In this document: positions 1-11,300 of the stretch, piece by piece
Layout of the letters: each line of letters begins with the position of its first letter
Position numbering within the stretch: the stretch's first letter is position 1
From: Azolla pinnata
Lineage: Eukaryota > Streptophyta > Polypodiopsida > Salviniales > Salviniaceae
DNA length: 64,000 nt
Assembly (NCBI GenBank): GCA_037176905.1
Contig: JBBBWG010018889.1
Span: 62,001 to 126,000, forward strand
Reading direction: 5' to 3'
Notes under the pieces: model-generated
Seen by the model: the letters and a program-made list of their open reading frames with translations, nothing else
Database searches by the model: none
Told to the model about the DNA's origin: nothing
Program-made: the position numbers and the translations under genes

Positions 1-1463
1 CTGTCGTTCCATGTCGCTGCCACCACTCTCTTTAACATACCAGAGAACCACGATGGAACTGCCGAGAAACCTTACACAGAAAAAAAACTCGGAGATCTCG
101 ACGCGATTCAGAAGCTGCGAACAGGCGACAATCGTTCATTAATTCCCGATATCCTCGCGCTTTTTTTGCAACCGGCATATTCTTCTGTAACGAAACAAGA
201 TGCCACGATACAAAAGAATATCCACGAGAATCGAGTAAGGCCACTTTAGGCTTGTGATTAGAGAGAGTGTGTGTGTGTGTGTGTGTAAATGTAAGTGCTT
301 CCATATCTTTGTCCCATGAACTTAGCCTATTACATTCAACTTGAACTTAATGGAGCTCACAAACTTTGCTCCACTGGGTCAATAAGGCTTGAACCTGTTC
401 AGTGAATACGTGCCAATCGTCGACGCAGCAATGGAGAACGACGCTTTAAAATCTTGAAATTCGATTCTACAGTAGGAGATTAACCAGTCGAACGTCTGAT
501 CACTCGAGCTACTTCCATTATGAGGATTCATACTAATATTAGTATGGAGTGCACTATACAAAATTGAACTGGCATGAGCAGCTACAAATTGTTCTCCGCT
601 GATTTAAGTTTCGTACGAGTTTGAATCTGTTGCCTGAACCTCGATACTCTATAAAGAGCATATTGTAACGTAAACTACTTACAAAGCTGGCTTCGTAGCT
701 ACCGATACTGGCACTTCTCTTAGTGTCCTCTCCCCTGATAAGAAAAGACACAGACTTCTTCAGTTTTCTTCGAGCTCGTATAAAAGGAGCATCTCTCAGG
801 GATTTATCTCGATGAGCGAATGCAAGAGAGCACCTGCGAGAGACCGATAGCTTGGTGGTCAATGCGTTTTCTCATCATCGGCTTTCAAAAAAGCATTACC
901 CCAAATCACACTTGATCATGGCATCAGGCTACTGATGTGAGAGTCCATCAGAATAGGACCCACTCTCTCTTTTCCATCGCGTTCTTCTCTTATTCTCCCT
1001 TTACCAGTTTCTTATTCTCCCTTTACCAGTTTCCTGCGTTAAATTACAAACTATCTGGCACAAGAAACGTGCAAAACACACTCGTGCAAGCGTAGATCTG
1101 GAGTAGGAAGAATGGGATCAGAATCGGCGAAAAAAACGCATCTGAATCGGATGGCAGAACCCCCAAATGGAAAGCCCCCAACCACAGTGAGCTAGCTGAT
1201 CTAGCTGCTTTTTGTTTTTCTTGAAACAGTGGTCCTGTCATTAGCTATAAAATGCCAATGGCTACATTGCTTGTTCTTTTTACAATTTGTTCAAAACCAT
1301 GAATCGGTCGAAACTCAAACACTTTCTCGCGGCAAGAGGAAACAGCCATATTTGGTGGCCATGCTGGTTTCCGCCTCGTAATAGTTTTTAAAAAAAAAAA
1401 AAAAAAAGGGTAAGTGATCCATTCTTGAAGAAATGTCAATCGGCTGTTGCTGCTCTGCTTGAC
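1..1463. other. Left-edge region, no firm gene
   Basis: No complete gene is visible here. The stretch holds a (GT)n tract at about 264-286, a 24-bp direct duplication of a TTCTCCCTTTACCAG motif at 985-1034, an A-run at about 1389-1407, and the weak minus-strand exon candidates listed separately. The reading frame at 32-304 on the minus strand begins in the (CA)n tract and has no recognisable domain. Confidence 0.6.
379..734 (-). CDS. Possible terminal exons of an unidentified gene
   Basis: Two minus-strand segments look like consecutive exons. The upstream one (683-734) follows a pyrimidine-rich stretch ending in CAG and stops at a good GTAAGT donor. The downstream one (379-568) follows a CAG acceptor and ends in TGA. 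Joined, they keep one frame that reads ...VATKPAFSILYSALH... and ends ...YSLNRFKPY. No start codon or family was recognised. The evidence is splice-site fit only, so chance is a real alternative. Confidence 0.22.
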
Positions 1464-2098
1464 GAGATTGCCCTCGAATATCATCAAATCGACTTGTCAA
1501 CGTACGAACGATTTCAGGCCAGTTTTCTTGCATTACCTTAGCTGATTCTGATCTGGCTACTTATACTGAGATCGCCCTCGAATATCATCAAATTAAACTT
1601 TCAATGTATGAACGATTTCAGACTAGTTTTCTTGCATTACCTCAACTGATTCTGATCTAGCTACTAACTTGTACTGAGATCGCCCTCGAATATCATCAAA
1701 TTAACCTTTCAATGTATGAACGATTTCAGACTAGTTTTCTTGCAGTACCTCAGCTGATTCTGATCGGGCTACTTGTACTGAGATCGCCCTCGAATATCAT
1801 CAAATTAACCTTTCAATGTAGGAACGATTCCAGGCCAGATTTCTTGCATTACCTCGGGCTGATCTGATCTGATCTGATCTGGCTACTTGCACCGAGATCG
1901 CCCTCGAATATCATCAAATTAACCTTTCAACGTATGAACGCTTTCCGACCAGATCTCTTGCATTACCTCAGCTAATGTGATCGGTTTACTTGTACTGAGA
2001 TCGCCCTCGAATATCATCGGATCGACCTTTCAATGTATGAACGATTTCAGACCAGATTTCTTGCATTACCTCAACTGATCTGATGTAGCTACATTTTG
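1464..2098. repeat. Tandem array, six copies of ~102-114 bp
   Basis: Six head-to-tail copies start at about 1464, 1568, 1676, 1780, 1894 and 1996. Each opens with GAGATCGCCCTCGAATATC and continues through a conserved ATGAACGATTTCAG core to CTTGCATTACCTCAG. Copies differ by scattered substitutions and small indels; copy 4 has an extra GATCT stutter near 1861-1880. The array stops about 285 bp before the HISN1 start codon, so it occupies the likely upstream promoter region. It carries no coding signal. Confidence 0.92.
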
Positions 2099-2110
2099 TG
2101 GGCAATTTGG

Positions 2111-2240
2111 AGAAGAAGAAGAAGAAGAAGAAGAAGAAGAAGAAGAAGAAGAAGAAGAGGAAATAGAATGTGGAGACAAGTGGTGATGGTGATGGTGATG
2201 CTGGTGCTGATGATGCTGATGCTGAGGCTGATGCTGTCTG
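2111..2240. repeat. (GAA)n tract then GATGGT/GATGCT hexamer repeat
   Basis: An uninterrupted GAA run covers about 2111-2158 and is followed at 2180-2240 by imperfect GATGGT/GATGCT units. It lies 140-270 bp before the HISN1 ATG, so it is probably in the promoter or 5' leader. The reading frames across it (poly-Arg, poly-Ser) are products of the repeat. Confidence 0.85.
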
Positions 2241-2383
2241 CTGCCGTCGTCCACATGGAAAATCGCCCATCTCTCTAGAACCTCTTCAGCTACACAGACA
2301 GCCGATCTCTCCCCTCGTTTTGGGTTCGGGAAGATCAAAAGCTTCTGCATTTTCTTCCCCCCTTTTCCACACCCGCCAACGCC

Positions 2384-2678
2384 ATGGCTGCTCTCCAAGT
2401 CGCATGCCTCCTCTCGCCTGTGAAGAAGCAGCAGCAGCAGCAGCAGCACCCAGCATTCTCCTCCGATGGGCTTCCCCTCATCCCATCCAGATCTCGCCCT
2501 CCCAAGTGCTCCTGCCCTGTTGGCCGCCTATACCCCTCCATCACCTGCTCGTCTTCCACCATCACTCAACCTCAAACAGTTACTTCAGGTACTATCTATC
2601 CATATTTACTCGTTCTTTCTTGGTTTCCATCTCTTCGGAAATCGCTGCTATACGCAATGGCGCACATGAATGCATATG

Positions 2679-2710
<32 letters not shown>

Positions 2711-5145
2711 TGTAGGTCTGCATCTATCTATGGTGTAGTGTATATCGGTTTGTATACCAATGTATGCATGTACCAATATATGTATGTATGTATGTATGTA
2801 TGCACACGTTGTGTGTATATATGTAACTGTTGGATATGATTTGCGTGTATATTGGATGTGGGTATTGAAATATCTATCCATCTATGTGGATGGTTGTACT
2901 GGATGTAATGTATGATGCTTATATATATTCGGTTGTCGTTTATCACATTTGTATACAGTGCATTTCAGAACAAACCGATATGCATATGCTTATGTTTGTG
3001 TCTGTGTATATATGAGTTGGAGGAAATCGATAGATTGCTCACTCGTGAAACTATCAATCAGATGAGGTGAAGCAGGAAATCTTTCTGGAAAGTGAACGAT
3101 CCGTCATTCGTCTAGCCCTCCCTAGCAAAGGTAGAATGTCTGAAGACACGATCAGTTTGCTGAAGGTACGCTCAACTCTTATGCTGCTTTTTTGCTAATC
3201 TAAAGAGAGAAACTCTGATTTTCTTCGATTATGAATTTCAAATGAAGTTTGAATGCATGCCTTTACCACTTCCAATCAAGAAGCTCTTTCATTGGAAATG
3301 TGTGATGTATATCAAATCTTGTTTGCCTTTACTTATTAATTATAGCAGTTCACTTTCAGTGTTGACGTCAAAAGATGGAGCTTGCAATTTATTTACTTGG
3401 AGATTTCAAAGAACATCTATACTCATATACATCCTTTCTGAGTCGTGTCATCACTTGTAAAAGAGACAGACCTAAAACTACAGCAGGACATTTTCTATGC
3501 ATGGCAACATTTCTCAGTGATTCACTCTAGAAAATCTGTAGGATAGTTTAGGATCTCAAATCATGGGAAACTTCTTCTCAAGCAATTGAACTGCAAACTA
3601 TGAGCCATCACATGTCTTTACAGTATATGTATATGCGATATCTATTATATATATGTGTGTGTGTGTTCGTGTATAAGATGCATGCATTTTTTTACGTAAG
3701 AAGATACAGCTCACAATAATAACATGGGAATCTTTCTCTCATTCAGTCAGAATCCTTATAACGATGATCAACTCGCTTATAGTGCTGGTCAACTCCTGCA
3801 TAAATAGGAAGAGATGATTGTGTACATCCTGATGTAAAATCATGATAACGTTACTCGTGGCCAGAAATACTACTCTAGAATACTAAATAGTGCAGGTTTT
3901 CCGTCAAGGGTTGAGGTGAGCGTGCTTGGTTCAGAACTAAGTATCCTAACCAACTAGCCTAGGAAGTTGAAATTTGACCAACATGTGTTTGTTGCTTCGT
4001 GAAACTGAGATTCTCAGGTCAGAACACAGGGTATAAACTAGTGTCATATATGTATGCATATGTATATGGCATTATCAGTGTACAGGCAACTGCATATAGC
4101 CATGCATGCATGATTATATTGTTATGCGAGTTAGATCCAGAGGTGTAGACATGTTTTATACATGCATGTACAGAAAACAAACAGGCATATGGATACAATG
4201 TGCATAGGTCCTTAGGCATGTAAGCAATCCTGAGCGTAAATGGAACATATACAAATATGACATTCTTCATTTGAACTGGTGAAAAGAATGTTTAGATATT
4301 TGTGCTATTTTTGTTAATTAAATTTATTTATATTATGATCTCAGGATTGCCAACTCTCCGTTCATAAGCCAAATCCTCGGCAATATGTTGCAGATATTCC
4401 GACTGTAAGTTTCTCGAATCTCACAACTGATATTTCAAATCTATGTAGACTATATACGCGGTTGCTGTATGCAGCTTCCAGGATTAGAAGTTTGGTTTCA
4501 ACGTGCCTCAGATGTGGTAAGGAAGATTATAGAAGGTGATGTGGATCTCGGGATTGTAGGCTATGATATGGTTTGCGAATATGGCAAGGTAGGTTGATCT
4601 ACTCCAGCTTTGTCTTTGTCTTTGTTGTTTTTCTACCGGTAATTAAATACAAGTTTGATTTTCTGTTTTGTCAATTGATCAGGGGCACAAAGATCTTATC
4701 ATTGTGCATGATTCCCTTGAATTCGGAAAGTGTCATCTGGCTGTGTGTGTAAGTGTTGTTTTTTTGGTTTCGATGATAATAATACTAGGGAACTCATATA
4801 TATTCGTGAAAACAAGAGAAATAAAAATGCAGGTCCCGACATATGGTATATTTGAGAATATTTCATCTATGGAGGAACTGGTTGCAATGCCCCAATGGTC
4901 GGCAGATAGGCCTCTGCGGATTGTCACAGGCTACACTCATGTTGATTTTCTTTTCGTACTCTTTATGCTTCGATTTCTATGTTGAAAATAGAATGGGTAG
5001 AAAAATAAATTAATTTTGGAACAATTTGATTGGCAGCTGGGAGAAAAATTTATGAATAGTACTGGCTTCAAGCATTGGAAATTGAGTACAGCAGATGGAG
5101 CTTTGGAAGCTGCACCTGCAGTAAGGATCAACTTCTCTATATGTC

Positions 5146-5179
<34 letters not shown>

Positions 5180-6543
5180 CTGCATTTTGTTTTGCAATGA
5201 TATTACACTACTTTAAGTAGACTAAGACGCCTTTGGACGATGAGCATGTGGGTTCACAACTTTCTCTGTGTGAGAGTACTACAAAAACCAATAAAGGGTA
5301 GGGTAGATGTAGAACAAAACTCAATAGATATTCGTCTTTGTCAAAATAGGAATGTATAGAGAACTCTTCTCTTTAAACTGACTTTATGTATGTTAGAACC
5401 ATTATATCAGCTGTGAATTAACTGGAAAAATTGGAATCAATCATTTCAAAACAGGTCCCTCTACATGATAGGGCAAACCATGTATGTAAACCTACTTTGG
5501 TTTGTTTCGCAGATGGGTACAGCAGATGCTATTCTTGATCTTGTGAGTAGTGGCACCACTTTGCGTGAAAATAATTTGAAGGAAATAAGTGGGGGATTAG
5601 TTCTGGAGAGTCAGGTGAGATTCATTTTCCCTAGGAAAATTTTTAATGATATGTTGATTATGCATTGATACTAAACTAGATGTTTGAATTGAGGAATTTT
5701 CTGATGAATCTCTTTACAGGGTGTACTAGTTGCCAACAAAAAGGCGTTGCTCAAGAGGCCAATGGCCTTAGAAACTACCCACGAGATATTGGAGAGAATG
5801 GAAGCTCATCTTCGTGCAGAGGGGCAATTCACGGTAAACATTTTTTAGTTAAAAGGGTATGTTTTCAGCTTGGTGCAATTATTCTCCTTGGTGTATTGTT
5901 TTCAGCAATTTTGCTGCAAATTCTCCCCATGGGATATTTCTTTTCAGCAACATTTTGCCGCAAGTTGTCTCCTGCATATTTCTTCTTTGTGAAGGGAGTC
6001 ATATTCTATATGTGTGAAAATGCAGGTTGTGGCGAATATGCGTGGTAAGTCAAGTGAAGAGGTTGCTGATTATATCTTGAACTGCACAGATTTCCATGGT
6101 TTGCAGGTGCTATTATCTCGTTTGTTCGTCTTCTTCATTCCATGCCTTAACGGGCTTCTGGAACACCTTTTTAGGTTTAAAAGAATCACCTCTTGTTTGG
6201 GCACAAATTGGGTACAGGGACCAACCATCAGTCCAGTGTATAGTCAAGCAAATGGCGTGATAGAGGAGGGCTATTATGCTATTGTCATTTGTGTGCCCAA
6301 GAAGCGTCTTTATGATGCGGTGAAACAGCTGAGAAAGGTAAAATATATTTTGATCATAAGTGAATTCAAAATGTGAATAGTCTGCGATTCGGTTGTAGAA
6401 AAATTGCCTAGCTTGCAGGAGCTGACCTCTTATTTCCTCTGGATTTACAGGCTGGAGGGAGCGGAGTTCTTGTATCTCCATTAACCTATATATTTGATGA
6501 GGAACCACCACGGTGGCGCGAATTGCTGGAGAAACTGAAGTAA
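2384..6543 (+). CDS. HISN1: ATP phosphoribosyltransferase, plastid
   Basis: This enzyme catalyses the first step of histidine biosynthesis, joining ATP and PRPP to give phosphoribosyl-ATP, in the plastid stroma. Twelve exons can be placed: 2384-2588, 3062-3165, 4345-4404, 4475-4588, 4683-4748, 4833-4940, 5037-5120, 5513-5614, 5720-5833, 6026-6106, 6218-6337 and 6451-6543. They give 416 residues; plant HISN1 proteins are about 410. Residues 1-60 are Ser/Pro-rich with a Gln run, fitting a transit peptide. Family blocks are clear: [94 protein letters not shown] and [17 protein letters not shown]. The first intron is phase 1 and the other ten are phase 0. The donor after exon 6 (CAT|GTTGAT) is weak, but the protein junction fits the family. 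The start is the first ATG after the GAA tract. Confidence 0.96.
2675..2805. repeat. (GT)n and (GTAT)n microsatellites in HISN1 intron 1
   Basis: Intron 1 carries a pure GT run at about 2680-2709 and a GTAT/ATGT run at about 2775-2803. More degenerate GTAT-rich sequence follows to about 3010. Confidence 0.85.
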
Positions 6544-8323
6544 AAAGATCTAAGAACCAGGCACTGCATTTGCCCTTTTGCCCCCTGTTTCTGGGCATTG
6601 TAGGGAAACTTCGAAGTATATAATGATGTATGCTTCTTTGGGATTCTTGGTTTTTGGGAAAAATTGAGAGGGTTGCAAGGCGATTGTTATGACATTAAGC
6701 GAGAGAAACAGTTATATTTTGTCCCTTGGGGCAGATTTGTTCATCGCCGTCCAACACACTGTAAAAGCGCAGAACTGTTGTAGATTGGCTTTGATTTGAT
6801 CAAAAGTTCCCATTGTAGGCTATCTTGATTGATTTATCGATGTTTAAAAATCAGCAGCTTGAATGTTCATGAAAGGCTAGCTAGGCCTTAATCTTTCTAC
6901 CATACTGATGGGTACTTAAATCAAAGAACCATTACCTCTTTTGAACTCTAATGCCTGTTCTCTCTCTCCTCATGACGTTCAATTCAATGGGGTGGGAATT
7001 AGAACATTGACAATGTACTCGTCGCAGTGAGACGTGCAAACTAGTGCAATGTACTCGATGTACATAGAATGCACTAGTGCAAATACAAAATGTACATAGA
7101 ATACACTATAGTGCAAATAGCCAATGTACGTATAATGCACTAGTGCAAATACACAATCTACGTATAATGCACTAGTGCAAATGACCTTTCACGTGTTCGT
7201 TCATGAAAGGCTAGCTAGGCCTTAATCTTTCTACCATACTGATGGGTACTTAAATCAAAGAACCATTACCTCTTTTGAACTCTAATGCCTGTTCTCTCTC
7301 TCCTCATGACGTTCAATTCAATGGGGTGGGAATTAGAACATTGACAATGTACTCGTCGCAGTGAGACGTGCAAACTAGTGCAATGTACTCGATGTACATA
7401 GAATGCACTAGTGCAAATACAAAATGTACATAGAATACACTATAGTGCAAATAGCCAATGTACGTATAATGCACTAGTGCAAATACACAATCTACGTATA
7501 ATGCACTAGTGCAAATGACCTTTCACGTGTTCGTTCTTGCATATAAGATACAAGTACCAAATGGAAAGAGATGGAAGGACTTGCAATGCAACGTGTACAA
7601 AGTTTCAAGAGACAATTTAACTTAGTGATCAATTTCCAGAGGTATTTTGTTCTGTAAAACGGTCCTTAGTGCAAGGCAATTACGGTTCAGGACCAAGTCA
7701 AAGACATCCAAGACATCACAGAAACCTGTGTTATGGAAATTTGCAAAGCATTACGCATCAGATAGCTTGCTAAAATCCATGGCTAATAATCAGTGAAGTT
7801 TACCCAAATCTAGCTAGCTAGTATGTATCCAAACCTGTTATGTTCCACTACTGGCTTACCAGTGTGTAATAGCCAATGCATATGCAATTAATAAGGGAAA
7901 CCTTCAAGAAGTTAAAGTGGACAAGACCTTCACTATAATTCTATATACAATGGAGAGGACATGATACAAGAAGAAAAATAACTAAAACTAGAAAATCCAG
8001 GTCATCAAGGCAAGGATTTTGGTTGCATTATCCCATTGGATATTTATTTTCACATATTTCTTTATCAAGTAAAATCTGTTGCATGCGTCGTTACGTGCTT
8101 CGCACATGATGTCTTAAATTTAATAAATACAATAGATACATATTCTTACAAATAAGTATCAAAAATAAATAGAACTCGATTAGTATGGTGTATAAGTTCC
8201 TTGGCAAATGACAACAGATTTAATCTGCCCTTTCTTCATTGCAGTATAAGTATATATATTTCGCAATATATATATAAATATATATATGTGCTTTCCTGAT
8301 GGCTCGAAAGAATAGAAATGCTG
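6544..8323. other. Convergent HISN1/CDC7 intergenic region
   Basis: This is the space between the 3' ends of HISN1 (+) and the CDC7-type gene (-). It holds the 334-bp tandem duplication listed separately. The rest, about 7533-8323, is AT-rich with a TATATA run near 8250-8290. I see no gene in it. Confidence 0.7.
6865..7532. repeat. Two near-identical tandem copies of 334 bp
   Basis: Copy 1 is 6865-7198 and copy 2 is 7199-7532. I found no difference between them by eye, so the duplication is recent or was homogenised, or it could be an assembly artefact. Inside each copy are four ~35-bp subunits, each holding the palindrome TGCACTAGTGCA or the variant ACACTATAGTGC, linked by AATGTACATAGAAT or AATCTACGTATAAT. 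It lies in a convergent 3' intergenic space, with no coding potential seen. Confidence 0.93.
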
Positions 8324-11300
8324 CTACAGACCGGTCTTTTGGCAAGAGCTGAAAAATTCATGCCGAACTGCCTCCTTGGCACTAATCCTATCCCTTGGAT
8401 CTATCTGCAAACACCTCTCAAGCAAATGAAACAGAGAAGGTGGCACCAATGGCAATATATCTGACCTCTTTATATTCTTCTCACACCAATCCTGCACTGA
8501 TGTGGGCTCTAGTTTGGATGAGCTGACCTCCTGTAAAATGCCATCCACGAATCATCAAAAAATTGGAAGTTGAAGTCAAGTCGGTTGTAATGATTAATAA
8601 TAAAAGCCTTTTTGGGTTTAACCTTACTTGATATAGAAAGAGATACGTAAAGAAACTTGACATCATTAATGGTCAAAGCAACCACAAAATGAACATAATC
8701 CTACATCAGTTTTTAAAAAATGTGATTGGTTACATAAATAAATATCATGTCATACTGCTATAAATGCTAAAAAGGGGGAAATGACAAATCCAGGTGCTCA
8801 GAGTAAGCCCAGTCTGAATTGTTACCTAGATTCCCATCATCAGGGAGTGCATCGGTGTTAGAACAGGGTAAGTCTATTCATTATGTACAAATTCGTGAAA
8901 ATTTGCAACAGAAGAGCATATCGCAATTTCTAGGTTCATATTTCATCACATTGCCGCATTAAATCTGTCTAATTATAAAAGGTAGGATACTGTTCAATCA
9001 CACCCAATATCTTTCCTAACATTGAGCTTCTATGATGAAATATTGGATGAAAATAATTACCTTTGGGAGAGTAGCTTCACGATTGTGTTCCTTTGCTAGT
9101 CTACATATTGCATCACTACCAGAAAATTGTGATATATCCAACAATGACCTATAGCCAGCAGTGAAGTTGTTTAACAGATTATTCACTTCTATCAAAGCAC
9201 AGCAATATATACAGCAGACAGTATTGTATACAATATGTGGAAGTAATACAATGCAGTACATCTATTTTTTCTTTGTCAGTACTTATAATAGAAATAGAAT
9301 TTCTTACTGTTCAACATTGCTCGAGAATGAAAATGGTGACTTTCCAAGAAGAAGTTGAAGAAGACTAACTCCAGCTGACCAGATATCTATCTTTTCATTC
9401 TGATAAGGAGACTTCAAAAGAACCTGAAAGCTTTGTACCAACATTAGAAACTGACACATTCCAGAAATATAGGGCACTTCTATTCCTATGAGATCCCTTT
9501 AAGCTTACCTCTGGAGCACGATACCCTTTAGTACCAGCACACGGCCCTTCCTTTCTCATCTTCTGTATCACTGAAAAAGTACAATATATATTCCAGAACC
9601 AATGAAGAGAGAATTATATTCGAAACATTTTTTGCACAATGCCAACACATGGATTTACCTCGAACTTTAGAAAGATGGGCTGATTCGGTAGTCTTTACAT
9701 TAGATAATCTTGAAATTGGCAATGGAGCCGTACTTTGCAGTAAGCTAGCGTCAACTAAAGCCTTCTGATGCTTCCTTTTTTGAGGTGCAGCAACTCTCTT
9801 TTTGTAAGAACTTGGCAATGCAGAGACAGGAGATTGAGGACTCCGTTGATTTTTCTGTACGAATTCCCAAAGTTCACGTCTACCAAACCTTGGGATCATT
9901 TGCTCACATTTCTGTGTCTCTCCAGCCTGTTGCTGCCTTAGAGGTGACTGGAAACATAAAGATTTTTCAAACATCGATCTTACGAGCACCCATCTCTTTA
10001 CAAGGAAACATTTCTGAAATACCCAATTGATCATCCAAGAAATGCATTCCCTTTCTCCCAATTAGTTGTTATTTCAGTAATTACATAGTAAAATCTCCTA
10101 CATTTTTTCTTTGTCAATTGATGAAATGATTGAAACTGGAAGTTTGAAAGAAGGAAAGATATATATAAGAGAGAGAGAGAGGGATACATATCAAAATAGT
10201 TGATTTTGCATAACATATTTTAGCAAACGCATTAAACGTACCCATTGCATGTTTGGACTTGATCCTTTCAAGCCACTTGCTGTGCCCTTAGCTAAAAAAC
10301 CTTGTCCGCTTGCAGGAGATGACCTCGCAGATGAGAACTTGGGAAAGCCATGAGCAGGGCTATCTAAACTAACATCTGGACAATGTAGCTTTTTTCGTTG
10401 ATGGTTCGGTGTTGATTCAATGTAATTGTGGGCTTCAGAAGTGCTTGAATTTGTCAATCGGCTGGATAGGTTTGTATTGCACATTGGCGTACTTGGAGTG
10501 GATGTTTTATCTTGAATATTTCCAGTTTCTCGATGCAATGTCTTTGTTCTGCTGCCATATTTAGGCACAGACTGTTTTTCCCTTCCTACGTGATTTAGAC
10601 ATGCGTCAGTATTTTGTTGTATATATTTGTACAAATCAGTACATTCAGTGTTTTTCTTCCGGTACTTCATACCTTTATAAAGCACAATAAGGAAACCATG
10701 CAAATTTTCTACAGGTTCACATGCATAAATGAATCCAGATTGCACTTTGTAGAATGAAAACTCGTAAGGAAGGTTTTAGTTGACAATAGTTGCATGCAAT
10801 ATTCTACAGTTTTGAATAAAGATGATCAAACAACAACACTCAGACTGCTAGTTTAGGGACTGATTAGGAAAGTCGCTAAATTTATATAGAAAATTAGACT
10901 CGTGGAAGCACCTCCGAATTTCTGAATCTAGACACATATGGAATGAAGCTACCAATACTAGGCTACCTAAAAATGCTTACGGTTTCCAACCCTGAAGAGA
11001 TACACTCATATGGAAAACCTGACATTATTTCTGGAGCATATAAACATATATATGCACACATATATATACATACGTATGTGTAGATATATATAAATATGTA
11101 CACATGTATGTATGTATGTATGTATGTATGTATATACTGCTATGAATGAAGCTACCTAATATTTTAAATTGTTCGATTGCAACCTCAATCAAAAAAGTCT
11201 TCTAGAATGTCAATACTCACCAACTGAAGAAACTTGCTTTTGCTGAACCTGCATCAATGGAGGCAATCAAATCTATGTCTTAGTTCATAACCAATAAGAG

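Noticed and set aside
6113-6598. Minus-strand frame of 161 codons
   Set aside because: It lies antisense to HISN1 exons 11-12 and has no family resemblance.
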